Positions 24,403-35,228 are shown, counted from the first letter of the stretch. The stretch: 64,000 nucleotides of DNA from Rhabditoides inermis (GCA_963966185.1 CAWZYM010000440.1:83501-147500); one strand, 5' to 3'. Made by a program: numbers and translations. The notes: a model not told the origin generated them from the sequence alone.

Positions 24403-24830
24403 CTAACGGGATGTACTCGATCTCCCACTACGTGAGACTCTCGTCGTGAAGTGGCGCGGAACACCTTGTATGCCTTCATTGCATTCTGCATAGTCAGTCA
24501 CCTGCAAGAAGAAATTATTAGCTGTTCCACATATACAAATTTGAATTACTGTTGAATGACTCACCATCACCTTCTTGGCGCGCTCGCGAAACACGTTGGC
24601 GACAGAGATGCCGTAGCACATCGACGTGTGCCCAACCCCCTTCACCTCGATGACCATCTCCTCCATCCTACAGTGTGAATGTCGTAAATGGTCACTGGCG
24701 GAACACTCGACGTTCTTCTCATCGGCGCGCACGCGGAAAACGTGCTTGACGTCGTCCTGGGTGTAGGGTTGGTGCGGATGACGAGCGAGCGGTCGAACAG
24801 GTCGAGGAGGGGCCTGACACGGTAATCATA
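24403..24830 (-). pseudogene. RuvB-like (TIP49/Pontin-Reptin family) AAA+ ATPase fragment, degenerate
   Basis: Read on the - strand this resembles the C-terminal AAA+ lid region of RuvB-like helicases, hexameric ATPases of chromatin-remodelling and R2TP complexes. Segments in order: LLDLFDRSLVIRTNP (compare the family's DLLDR..IIRT), then after a one-base deletion near 24770 DDVKHVFRVRADEKNVE, then GVGHTSMCYGISVANVF (compare the G.KTSLRYA.QL region), then RERAKKVMVTDYAEC, and after another frameshift MKAYKVFRATSRRES. A 63-nt intron (24502-24564) with a GTGAGT donor and TTGCAG acceptor fits between KKVM and VTDYAEC. Only the last roughly 100 residues are present of about 450. Two frameshifts and no upstream Walker motifs mark it as a broken gene fragment. 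Confidence 0.6.
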
Positions 24831-25460
24831 ACACACAAACAAAATCAATCAATAATCGACCGATAACTCACTCCTTCCTCTATTCTCACGCGTGCTTGGC
24901 ACTCAGCCAGGCCGCCGTCTTCTTGAACTGCGCGACTGCGTCTTCCGCGGCTACCTGCTCCTACTCCATCTCCGCGTCTCCTGCTCCGCCGTAGACAGAC
25001 TGCAACATCATAACTGATCTTTCAACCACAACAAACAATCACACCAACATAATGTACAAGTCTAGTCTCACTCACCTCTCCTTCATCTTCTCGAGGTTAT
25101 TGAGCAGTTGAGCTACTGGTACTCCTTCGCCAGGCGCTCCGGGTTGCCGGAAGACAAGTACTGTCCCACTCAGCTGCAACATACAAGTGATAATCATAAT
25201 GCATGGAAACTATGTGACGTTCACAACACAACAATGTCTCTGACAAAAACAAGCAATTTCATTACTATCAAGAAATGTATAGTACTCCAACCACCAGAAT
25301 ATCTCGCTAAAAACCGAGAAAAGATATCTAGAACCGTTCTAATATTCATTAACAAATGCGAGCACACACACCTTGACTGCAGAGATTGGGCATAGGGCGC
25401 TGGGCGCTGGGCTGGAGATGAGGTCGAGGAACGTCCGAAGCCGCGTCGCTGTCGCCCTAT
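24831..25460 (-). other. Possible further exon remnants, unidentified
   Basis: On the - strand, short gene-like segments lie upstream of the RuvB-like piece: AEDAVAQFKKTAAWLSAKHA (about 24895-24955, with an in-frame stop before it) and GNPERLAKEYQ / AQLLNNLEKMKE (about 25085-25140, in two different frames). Composition is protein-like, but frames are broken and no family is recognised. They may belong to one decayed gene or to several. Confidence 0.25.
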
Positions 25461-26060
25461 TTGCGATAAAGTACAATTGCATATCAACAATTGTACAAAA
25501 AACCACATCAATCACACATCATATCTCCATTTCCATGTTTGTTCACGTAATGAAAACCACAAATTAGATTCAATCCACACGTGAATAGTACTGACAAATT
25601 TTCATTCAAATCGGGCGTAGACACATAACATTCAATAAAAACAACTTGAAGTATCAAACAAATGTAATTATTGAAAAATAATACAAAACGAAACGTATGA
25701 TCCCATTTGTTCGCCCGGTAGAGAAAACAGAAGGGCGGCGAGTCGGCGAGTCATTCGTTGTGCAAAAAGTGACGTCACGTATCATTTCGACATTTCTCAC
25801 TGTACACGACGTTAATTTTGGTAATTCTCACTAGCTTTTCAATTTGATAATAATCAATTTTCTCAGTAATCTTATAACTTTCAACATTTGATTTTATTAT
25901 AAAAAGTGCTTGGATTGCCATGTTCTTTCATGTGGTAGTCGTAGTTTACACACGAAATTTAGAGTGGTATATCCCTTTAAGTAACTAGTGTCGTGGTGTG
26001 TTGTATTGCATTGATTTTTTCGAGAGAAAAAACACAGAACTCGTTTGGAAGTGGCCTAGT
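25461..26060. other. AT-rich stretch, no gene seen
   Basis: Unique, AT-rich sequence without satellite motifs, repeat structure or a convincing open frame on either strand. Probably intronic or intergenic DNA of the captured region. Confidence 0.5.
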
Positions 26061-26068
26061 TTACTCAC

Positions 26069-26221
26069 TGGACGCGGACGCGACAGCGGCGGTGCCACAG
26101 AAGTCGCATGTGAGCGGGCACTGCTCGCGCATGAGCTCGTAGTAGGCGAGGTTCGAGCAGAGCGCCCTGTGAAGCGGGCAATCAGGGACGAGCGTCGACG
26201 GATTCACCCGGTCCGTACATA
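26069..26221 (-). CDS. Single exon encoding a ShKT (SXC) domain
   Basis: On the - strand a 153-nt exon follows a CGTTCAG acceptor and ends at a GTGAGTAA donor. It begins with two and ends with one base of split codons, so it is a symmetrical phase 1-1 exon, the class typical of shuffled extracellular domains. The translation has the full ShKT pattern: CTDRV, then PDCPLHRALCSN, then YYELMREQCPLTCDFCG, giving six cysteines in the family spacing with the conserved LM..QCP.TC..C ending. ShKT domains are disulfide-bonded extracellular modules, very common in secreted nematode proteins (often with protease, tyrosinase or lectin domains). Neighbouring exons of the host gene were not identified, so this is probably a displaced gene fragment. 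Confidence 0.75.
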
Positions 26222-26268
26222 CTGAACGAGAGAGATGTTCTGCCTTTTTAAGACAGTTTGTTTTAGGT

Positions 26269-26343
26269 GCGGTCAGTCTCTTCGACCTTCAGAACGACTT
26301 CGGAACGGACAGTTTTCGAAGGCGTTTCGAAGAGACTGACCGC
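26269..26343. repeat. Perfect 17-bp inverted repeat (hairpin)
   Basis: Arms GCGGTCAGTCTCTTCGA (26269-26285) and its exact reverse complement (26327-26343) enclose 41 bp which themselves contain a smaller inner pairing (CCTTC/GAAGG). It lies 48 bp from the ShKT exon acceptor. It could be a very small MITE or a structured RNA element; nothing decides between these. Confidence 0.7.
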
Positions 26344-26379
26344 TAATTTAGTTTCTTTGAATTGACTTTTGTTTGTTAG

Positions 26380-26578
26380 ACGTTCTAAAATGCAATTCGT
26401 GCAAAATTTTACCTACCTGCACCCCATACTCTCATGGAGAAAAGTTTCGGGCGATGGTGAACGAAGCCGAAGTTTTTGACTACTTAGAAACAAAACAACT
26501 GGAGAAGTGCGAACAAATGCTCAATGTTCAGAATTCTCTTTATAATGCTTTTCTATACAACCAGATAGCAAGAGACTG
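26380..26578 (+). pseudogene. Likely internal exon, unidentified protein
   Basis: A 199-nt open segment runs between a TTTGTTAG acceptor and a GTATGTAT donor on the + strand. It encodes VLKCNSCKILPTCTPYSHG, then EVFDYLETKQLEKCEQML, then NSLYNAFLYNQIARDW. A CxxC pair plus another Cys/His near the start suggests a small zinc-binding or RING-like edge, but the full set of ligands is not visible. No partner exons found, so it may be another stranded gene fragment. Confidence 0.35.
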
Positions 26579-26579
26579 G

Positions 26580-27176
26580 TATGTATATTTTTATAAAAAT
26601 CGTTTATCCTAGCTATCTTGTATACACTGGATAAGTTACCCACCTGTAGCGTCTACAATATCGATGAGAAACGAAATTGCAATTAGAGAAAAGAACGAGA
26701 CCGTTTTTTTTATAATACGACACTGATGCCGAGTGGGGGTGCTTTTATACGTGGACTACTTACCATGTTCAAACCATGTACGGATAAAATACACATGTTG
26801 TACATATGTGACCAAACAATGTGCTCTATGCGTTTGTCTCTGATCATGCGATCTTCATTTCTCGCACGTTCACGGCAAACATGGTGTGTGAAAAGTCCGT
26901 TTAGCTGCGATCAGAACAAATATGATTTGGTTTCCTTTGTGAGCTGCAATTCCATTTGGTTGTATACGGTATCTCCCCGGTTCACGGTACGGCAGCTATC
27001 TCGTCGCATATTTTTAAGACATCGTTCCATCGCATCAAGTCGCTGGAAGAAGAAAGGAATATACTGGAAGCCCTGATCATTGGACATTGAACCAAAAAAA
27101 AAAAAACAACTTTGACGCTGATTTTTTCGCCCAGTTTCATAGATGGCTAGATGGCTGTTGTACAGTGAACAGGTCG

Positions 27177-27177
<1 letters not shown>
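26580..27177. other. No gene seen
   Basis: Unique sequence with frames open on both strands (for example 26726-27076) but no splice context or family resemblance that I can support. A poly-A run lies at 27095-27107. Confidence 0.4.

Positions 27178-27243
<66 letters not shown>
27178..27243. repeat. (AT)n microsatellite
   Basis: About 64 bp of uninterrupted AT dinucleotides. Isoleucine/tyrosine-rich frames across it are artefacts. Confidence 0.97.
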
Positions 27244-27244
<1 letters not shown>

Positions 27245-27771
27245 GTGTGCGTGTTTCTTGTGCAACAGTGTTTTTTCTCTCGAAAATTTGAATGTGTGTT
27301 GCATCGCCGATTACTTATCAATTTTATTAAAGTCTTCAAATATTCAATGTTCATCTATATTCATTATTCGTATTCAGTGTTTGCCTTCTCTGCACTCTGC
27401 TTTCTTCCAATCTCTGCCTGGCAGTCACAATATACAACATACAGCATTACAGCGCACAGCCTATCAATGTCATCGATCATCAATGATATGAATCGAAGTG
27501 AATCAAATAGACAAAACGCTATCGACACCAAACCGTGATCGAATAGGCGCGATGTCACTCTTGCCTTTTCAACTTCCCTTTTCATCGCTGACATACCTTT
27601 TTTATGAACACTTTTTTAGGAATTCAGACACCCACTCAACTCAATAGTAGTATTCGAATGTCGTTTCCATTTCGTGCAGGTGTCTTTCAGGTTCATTTTT
27701 TCGCTTGTACTGAATGAGCCTGAATCGAATAGATAATCGAAATGTGATCGAATCTAGCCGCGATCATCGAA

Positions 27772-28349
27772 TTAAAGGTAGTGTACCCTCTGAATCAAAT
27801 ATAAAAAATATCAGGAATGTATTATTAATGTCTTTCAGAAGGTATTTTTATGTCGTTTATGGTTGTTTGTGATAAAAAAAATGAAATTAAAAATTATCAA
27901 ACTTTTATTTTAATCCAACATGACACGCATATTTGCGCAACGTTGTGAGTTATGATTTTTAACATCATCCAACATCTTACTGCGTTTAGCACATAATTTC
28001 CCATCAGCTGTTTTCGCCAGTTTAGTAAAAGAAACACATAGTAGAAATGTTATATAAAATAAGAATGACATAAGAAACAATATATAAACACATGCAAATA
28101 AATTGTCTTGAATGAAATAGCCGTTTGTGTGGTCAAATTGTGTAACTTCGTGCAGTTGTGCACACACCCCCCGAGCTGATTAAAAGTTATTAGTTTCTTC
28201 GATTTCTCACTCCAATATTCAAATATTTTTTTAAAACTAAATTGTTTCAGAATATATGTTTGCATCATCATAATATACTCATTGAGTCGTAAACAATGAC
28301 ATGTTGGATCTACACGTGCACCCAGATTCAGAGGGTACACTACCTTTAA
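27772..28349. mobile_element. MITE with 21-bp terminal inverted repeats and TTAA flanks
   Basis: The left end AGGTAGTGTACCCTCTGAAT (27776 on) is matched by its perfect reverse complement at 28325-28345, and both ends are bordered by TTAA. The element is 570 bp, AT-rich inside, with no transposase. TTAA duplication is characteristic of piggyBac-type transposases, but because TTAA is self-complementary the true boundary could be 4 bp further out. Confidence 0.75.
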
Positions 28350-29165
28350 GTGTCATCGAATTAACCAGGCGTCACTTCACACTTCACTACGTTTGCCCTT
28401 TTCACTTTCATTTTTCATTGTTCGTTCTTTCGCAGTACTCACTTTCATATCTCTTATAGGCATAACTTTCAATAGACAAAACGCAATCGTTACTTTTTTT
28501 TCTTTTTACACATCCATTTTCAAATTTTATTTTTCATAATCATCATATTCTTATAGTAGTTCTAATTCAGTAGTTCTAGTCACAATCGAAATCCGTCACT
28601 TTTTCGTGCGAGAGTCTTCCATTTTCCCTTTTTCGCGTTTTTCGCCTGACTTGTTTTCCCCTTTTCCTTTTCTCCAAGGGGCTCGCACGCGATGCGTTGA
28701 TGCGTTGAGCCCTTCTTCCCCCCTCTTTCTCTCACTGTTGCCAGGCAGTGAGAGAGAGGGAGAGGGGAGAGGGAGAGAGAGAGAAGGAGAGGGGGGAGAG
28801 AGAGGGAGAGAGAGAGGGGAGAGGGAGAGAGAGAGAGGGGAGAGGGAGAGAGAGGGGGAGAGAGGGAGGGAGAAAGAGGGAGGAGAGACGCAGTGTATAT
28901 ATTCTGTCTCGCCACACTCTCACACACATGCTCTCGCGCCGCCGCAGCAAAACTCATTCGTCAACTGTTATAATAACTCGGCGGGTGCTCCTTCCTCTCT
29001 CTATTCCTCACTCTCACTCTCTCTCTCCCCCTTTCTCCCCTCCTCCTCTCCCTCTCTCTCTCTCCCGCTGTTGTTGGCCTCTAAATTGCTTCCGGCGCGC
29101 TTGGTTCGGTCCAATTTCCAGGACAACTCGAATGTGTCTATTCTAGTTTGTGTGTGTTTTTTTGA
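28350..29165. other. Non-satellite stretch with GA-rich and CT-rich tracts
   Basis: Contains a GA-rich tract at about 28747-28890 and a CT-rich tract at about 29000-29075. Long frames here (for example 28606-29607) owe their length to these tracts. TTTGACAG at about 29164-29171 marks the border with RTE sequence and looks like a splice acceptor, perhaps by chance. Confidence 0.55.
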
Positions 29166-29171
29166 CAGGAT

Positions 29172-30460
29172 GCCGAAGAAGAGACACGATCTCTGTGTCT
29201 TCGACGCTACTGAAGCTGCTAATGCGGACTGTGCTCGCTCGACTACAACCGTCTTTGGAGGCGCAGCAGCCGCTGGAGCAGGCCGGCTTTCGGAGAGGAT
29301 TCAGCTGCAACGACCATATTCTGGTGACGCGAGAAGTGATCTACAAACTCTATCGCCACGGCTACCACGGCTACCTGGTTTTCGTGGACTTTGCCAAGGC
29401 CTACGACTCCATCGAGCACAACGACACGTGGCTTGCGCTGAAGAGATGTGGAGTGCACCCCGCCTACATTCGACTGCTGCAGAGTATCTACAACGATGGC
29501 AAGACGAAAGTGAACGTTCGAGGGACACCGGCCGAAATCGAAGTGAAGAAAGGTGTGCGCCAAGGCTGCCCGCTATCTCCTCATCTGTTCAACTGCGTGC
29601 TTGCTGAAATCTGTGCCAAGATGGACTTCGACTTCGTTGGAGCCGGACTGGACATTGGAGGACAGAAGCTGACTCATCTTTGTTATGCTGACGACATCAT
29701 CCTTTTTGCACGTTCGGCCTCGGCTGCAGAAAGGATGCTGGAGGAACTCGCGGAGAAGAGCAGCGACTACGGGCTGTACGTGAACAGGAAGAAGACGGTG
29801 GTCATGAGCAACGGACCGAAGAAGAGCATTAGACTGGACGGAGGAGAAGTGGAGTACGTGGACAAATTCGTCTACCTGGGCCGCTCTCTTAGTTTTCTGG
29901 CTGACGACCGAGTGGAAGTGACAAGGAGGATACAGGCTGGCTGGGGCGCTTTCTTCCGCCATAGCCAGTTCCTGACGCTGAAGAGTGCGCCGATGCGACT
30001 GCGGAGGAAAGTATTTCGGATGGCAGTTCTTCCCGCACTCACCTACGCTGCCGAAACATGGAGTCTAAGGAGAGAAGACCTGCAGAAGCTGAGAACTGTC
30101 CAACGACGAATGGAACGAAAGATGCTCGGGTTGACTCTGCTGGACAAAGTGCCGTGCAAGGATATACGACGACTGACGGGATTACGAGACGTGCTGTGCG
30201 AGGCGAGATCAAGGAAGTGGAGGTTCGCCCGCCACATCATGACTTGCAACGACGACCGATGGACGCGACGCGTGATCGATTGGAACCCGCCAAGGAAAGG
30301 CAAGGCCGGTCGCCCCCATCTACAGTGGAGCGACGAATTCAAGAAGACGATCCAGACCAATAGGAGGACCCTCGAGGAGGAATGGAAGAGTGTGGCCGCG
30401 GACGCTGATGCAACAAGATGGAAGAATTTTGCTTCCCGGCGCTACTCTGTGAATGATTGA
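29172..30460 (+). CDS. RTE-clade LINE reverse transcriptase, 5'-truncated ORF
   Basis: Encodes a non-LTR reverse transcriptase, which copies element RNA at a nicked chromosomal target. Visible RT motifs: LLKLLMRTVLARLQP at the fingers, QAGFRRGFS, FVDFAKAYDS with the first catalytic Asp (about residue 80 of a 436-residue frame), KKGVRQGCPLSPHLFN (about 134-148) and the YADD box (179-182), followed by a thumb/connection region with YLGRS and a C-terminal part typical of RTE (LPALTYAAETWSL, VQRRMERKMLGLTL, RRVIDWNPPRKGKAGRP, W..EW). The usual N-terminal AP-endonuclease and the beginning of the RT domain are missing, so this copy cannot mobilise itself. The frame is intact to its stop, implying a fairly recent insertion. 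Confidence 0.92.
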
Positions 30461-30525
30461 TGTTTTGAGTTATGATCACATAATGCGATACCGGATAAAT
30501 GTTGAATTGAATTGAATTGAATTGA
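30461..30525 (+). other. RTE 3' UTR and TTGAA-repeat tail
   Basis: A very short 3' UTR ends in four TTGAA repeats plus TTGA (30502-30525), immediately followed by the second copy of the target-site duplication. Short 3' UTRs and simple-repeat tails rather than poly-A are characteristic of the RTE clade. Confidence 0.85.
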
Positions 30526-31490
30526 CTCTCGCCTTTGATCACAGACAGCCGCTCCGCGCGCCTCAGCGGTCAAACTCTATCAGTAGCTGGTTGACAATGA
30601 TTAGTTATCACGGATCTAATATTATAAAATCTCTACTCTCGCCTTTGATCACAGACAGCCGCTCCGCGCGCCTCAGCGGTCAAATTCTACCAGTAGCTGG
30701 TTGTCAATGATTAGTTATCACGGATCTAATATTATAAAATCTCTACTCTCGCCTTTGATCACAGACAGCCGCTCCGCGCGCCTCAGCGGTCAAATTCTAT
30801 CAGTAGCTGGTTGACAATGATTAGTTATCACGGATCTAATATTATAAAATATCTACTCTCGCCTTTGATCACAGACAGCCGCTCCGCGCGCCTCAGCGGT
30901 CAAATTCTATCAGTAGCTGGTTGACAATGATTAGTTATCACGGATCTAATATTATAAAATATCTACTCTCGCCTTTGATCACAGACAGCCGCTCCGCGCG
31001 CCTCAGCGGTCAAATTCTATCAGTAGCTGGTTGACATTGATTAGTTATCACGGATCTAATATTATAAAATCTCTACTCTCGCCTTTGATCACAGACAGCC
31101 GCTCCGCGCGCCTCAGCGGTCAAATTCTATCAGTAGCTGGTTGACAATTATTAGTTATCACGGATCTAATATTATAAAATATCTACTCTCGCCTATGATC
31201 ATAGATAGCCGCTCCGCGCGCCTCCGCGGTCAAATCCTATCAGTAGCTGGTTGACAATGATTAGTTATCACGGATCTAATATTATAAATTATCTACTCTC
31301 GCCTATGATCATAGACAGCCGCTCCGCGCGCCTCCGCGGTCAAATTCTATCAGTAGATCAGTAAAAATAAGAATAAATTGATCACTGCCACTGATATGCA
31401 TTTTCTCCGAATCTCTGATCGTTCATTTTCTCGTATGCACATAGAAAGCGCTCCGGCACGCTTCGCGCGCCTCCGCGGTCAAAGCAATTT
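30526..31490 (+). repeat. Satellite A array resuming after the insertion, then one satellite B monomer
   Basis: Eight 110-bp monomers, mostly of the CTTTGATCACAG type, as on the left side of the insertion, then a satellite B monomer broken after TCAAAGC at about 31485. Confidence 0.92.
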
Positions 31491-31548
31491 TTATTTATTA
31501 GAGAAACACATATAATTTATAGTTATCACTGGTCTTTTATTATAAAAT

Positions 31549-31594
<46 letters not shown>

Positions 31595-31632
31595 GAAAAA
31601 GAGAGAGCGAGAGAGAGAGAGAAAAAGACGAA

Positions 31633-31665
<33 letters not shown>

Positions 31666-31745
31666 GAGAGGAAGAGAGGGAGAGAGGGAGAGAAAGAGAG
31701 AAAGAGAGAGAGAGAGACGAAAAAGAGAGAGATGAGAAAAGGAAT
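31491..31745 (+). repeat. Leader plus (GA)n tract
   Basis: Truncated leader (TTATTTATTAGAGAAACAC, TATAGTTATCACTGGTC) and a GA tract at 31551-31745 closely resembling the one before block copy 6. Confidence 0.88.
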
Positions 31746-32757
31746 TGGATGAAAAAAGGAGGTTACATAGTATTTCGCCTCGCCTCACTTCCGTGATTGA
31801 ATATAGAATGACGTGAGTGCATATAGTAATGTTTTATTGTATGTGCTCAGAATATAGTAATCGCGCAGTTTGTTGCAGTAGCTGTTTCTCTAGCTGTTTC
31901 GTAGTGCATGGTGATACTCTCGCTCATTTGCACAATTGACTGTCTCTTTCTCTGACATCAGACAGACTGGCAGCTGGCGCACTCTCACCTCGCCACACTC
32001 TCTCGTCGCGGGGCAATAAAACGACGTCGAATAGAGGAATTTAATTGATTGCAGGCGTCAGAGGTCACAAAAAGATGCGAATTTTGGTAGAAGTGTAGTG
32101 GCCACCTATTTGCATGTTGTAGTAAAGGGAGACCTTACACGATTGCCTAGTTTTCTTGAACAGCCCGCGACAACTGTTTGGTGTCGCCTCGCCTCGACTA
32201 AATCACTTCGTAAAAGGAAACCAGGAAGATTTATAAAAAGATTACGGGCAGATTTGTAGGTGAGGGAGTTTAGAGGAGTGACGTGAAAACCGTTTTTCGA
32301 TAGCTGAAGTCTGCGATTCGCAGTACTCGTTCTTGTAAGGTCTACTCGCCGCACCCGATTTGCCAGTGACCCGTCTCTTCATCTGACACACTGTTTCGCC
32401 GCTTTTGTGTCTGACTCTCTCTGATTACGCGCTATTTCGTCGGACTTTCTGAAGCTTATAGCTCCGCGGATATGAGAGATAACGAGCTGAAAATTGGAAT
32501 CCTGCATCTCGGGACCGAGACCATCGGATCGATGTCACGTTTGGCTAGATAGGAGTAGTGGGTGGCGCGGTAGAGCGATGGACGTACAGACACCATAGGG
32601 CATTTTACACATACACCCGACTAGCGCGCTTTGCGCGCTAGAAATATAGGTATAAAATAGAGGAGAAAATTATCTATCGATTGATATATAGATTGACTTG
32701 ATATGTGCTCTGGAAGTGCTAATAGGAGCTGTGCTAGAAGTGCTGTTGTTAGTCTTC
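31746..32757 (+). repeat. ~1-kb conserved block, copy 7
   Basis: Full block. Its hairpin (32621-32641) is the only one with a changed base, TTT in place of TTC, and the change falls in the unpaired loop, leaving all nine pairs intact. Confidence 0.85.
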
Positions 32758-34315
32758 CAGTAGATGACTGATCTTTATTCATTGTCTTATTTTTTTAATT
32801 TTCAGTAATTTTAATTATTTAGAAAAGTGTCACAGTCTATCAGTATCTGGTTGATAGTTACTGCTTTTGTACAAATAATATATTTACTATACTCATAGAA
32901 GGCGCTCCGGCACGCCTTCGCGGTCAAAGCCTATCAGTAGATCAGTAATAATAGGAATATATTGATCACTGCTACTGATATGCATTTTCTCCTACTCTCT
33001 GATCTTTCACTTTCTTGTATGCACATAGAAAGCGCTCCGGGACCCTCCGCGGTCAAAGTCGATCAGTAGATCAGTAATTATAATAATATATTAATCACTG
33101 ATACTGATATGCATTCTCTCCTACTCTATTATCTTTTACTCTCTTGTATGCACTTAGAGGGCGCTCCGGCACGCTTCGCGCGCCTCTGCGATCAAAAGTA
33201 TATCAGTAGATCAGTAACACTAAGAATATATTGATCACTGTTACTGATTTTCATTTTCTCCGACTCTCTGATATTTTACTCTCGTTCACTTTCTTGTATG
33301 CACAGAGAAAGCGCTCCGCGCGCCTCCGCGGTCAAAGCCGATCAGTTGATCAGTAATTATAATAATAATACATTGATCACTGTTACTGATATGCATTCTC
33401 TCCGACTCTCTGACATTTCACTCTCTCGTATGCACATGGAGGGCGCTCCGGCACGCTTCGCGCGCCTCCGCGGTCAAATTCTATCAGTAGATCAGTAATA
33501 ATAAGAATATATTGATCACTGTTACTGATATGCATTCTCTCCGACTCTCTGATATTTCACTCTCTCGGATGCACATAGGAGGCGCTCCGGCACGCTTCGC
33601 GCGCCTCCGCGGTCAAATTCTATCAGTAGATCAGTAATAATAAGAATACATTGATCACTGTTACTGATATGCATTCTCTCCGACTCTCTGACATTTCACT
33701 CTCTCGTATGCACATGGAGGGCGCTCCGGCACGCTTCGCGCGCCTCCGCGGTCAAATTCTATCAGTAGATCAGTAATAATAAGAATATATTGATCACTGT
33801 TACTGATATGCATTATCTCCTTTTCTCTGATCTGTCAATCTCTCGTGTGCACATAGAGGGCGCTCCGGCACGCTTCGCGCGCCTCCGCGGTCAAAGTATA
33901 ACAGTAGATCAGTAAAAATAAGAATATCTTGATCACTGCTACTGATATGCATTCTTTCCGACTCTCTGATCGTTCACTCTCTCGTATGCACATAGAAAGC
34001 GTTCCGGCACGCTTCGCGCGCCTTCGCGGTCAAAATATATCAGTAGATCAGTAACAGTAAGAATGCACTGATCACTGCTACTGATATGAATTTTCTCCGA
34101 CTCTCTGATCTTTCACTCTCTCGTATGCACATAGAAAGCGCTCCGGCACGCTCCGCGCGCCTCCGCGGTCAAAATATATCAGTAGATCAGTAATTATAAT
34201 AATATATTGAACACTGATACTGATATGCATTCTCTCCTACTCTCTGATCTTTCACTCTCTCGTATGCTCATAGAGGGCGCTCCGGCACACTCCGCGGTAA
34301 AAGCCTATCAGTAGC
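32758..34315 (+). repeat. Linker and satellite B array
   Basis: Linker with TAGATGACTGATCTTTATTC, then about ten B monomers, several with TCGGATGCACATAGGAGGCG. Two neighbouring monomers have lost pieces of the core (32910 and 33305). No gene. Confidence 0.9.
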
Positions 34316-34412
34316 TAGTTGACAATTTTTATTTATTAGAGATACAAATATACTTTATAGTTATCACTGGTCTTATATTATAAAATTTAAGCGAGCGAGA
34401 GAGAAAGAGAGG

Positions 34413-34448
<36 letters not shown>

Positions 34449-34733
34449 CGTGAGAAGAGAGGGATAAGTGAAGGAAAGAGATGAGAAAAGAAGGTTACAT
34501 AGTATTTCGCCTCGCCTCGCCTCACTTCTATAATTGAATATGGAATGACGTGAGTGCATATAGTATTGTTTTATTGTATGTGCTCAGACAATAGTTTGTT
34601 GGAGTGTGGTGAGCTGTTTCGTAGTGCATGGTGATACTCTCGCTCATTTGCACAATTGACTGTCTCTTTCTCTGACATCAGACAGACTGGCAGCTGGCGC
34701 ACTCTCACCTCGCCACACTCTCTCGTCGCGGCC
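34316..34733 (+). repeat. Leader, (GA)n and truncated block (copy 8)
   Basis: Leader and GA tract (about 34386-34450) lead into a block that stops after CTCTCTCGTCGCGG and continues as satellite B (CCGACTCTCTGATC). Only the first ~250 bp of the block remain. The identical junction is found at 52033, so the truncated unit was duplicated. Confidence 0.88.
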
Positions 34734-35175
34734 GACTCTCTGATCTTTCACTCTCTCGTATGCACATAGAAAGCGCTCCGGCACGCTCCGCGCGCCTCCG
34801 CGGTCAAAATATATCAGTAGATCAATAATAGTTTAATAGTAAGAATGCATTGATCACTGCTACTGATATGAATTATCTCCGACTCTCTGATCTTTTACTC
34901 TCTCGTATGCCTTTAGAGGACGCTCCGGCACGCTACGCGCGCCTCCGCGGTCAAAGCCGATCAGTAGATCAGTAATTATAATAATATATTGATCACTGAT
35001 ACTGATATGCATTCTCTCCTACTCTCTGATCTTTCACTCTCTCGTATGCTCATAGAGGGCGCTCCGGCACACTCCGCGGTAAAAGCCTATCAGTAGCTAG
35101 TTGACAATTTTTATTTATTAGAGATACAAATATACTTTATAGTTATCACTGGTCTTATATTATAAAATTTAAGCG

Positions 35176-35228
<53 letters not shown>

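Larger units (their letters stand above)
23543..30525 (+). mobile_element. Composite ~7-kb insertion ending in an RTE-type LINE
   Basis: Satellite A is interrupted between CTCTCGCCTTT (left, 23535-23545) and an identical copy (right, 30526-30536). This is a target-site duplication of 10-12 bp. The right end is a (TTGAA)n tail at 30502-30525, the usual kind of RTE 3' end, preceded by a reverse transcriptase ORF. The left end starts inside the same reverse transcriptase. Between them is non-satellite DNA with gene fragments, so the insertion is not a simple truncated LINE. Either a truncated RTE copy was later opened by recombination with another RTE-flanked locus, or flanking genomic DNA was carried in during insertion. 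Confidence 0.75.

Noticed and set aside
26911..27491. ORFs of 134 and 147 aa across 27.1-27.3 kb
   Set aside because: Their centre is the (AT)n tract; ends show no splice context or homology.
27910..28340. ORFs inside the MITE (85-96 aa, - strand)
   Set aside because: AT-rich, no transposase motif (no DDE/D spacing); MITE interiors are normally non-coding.
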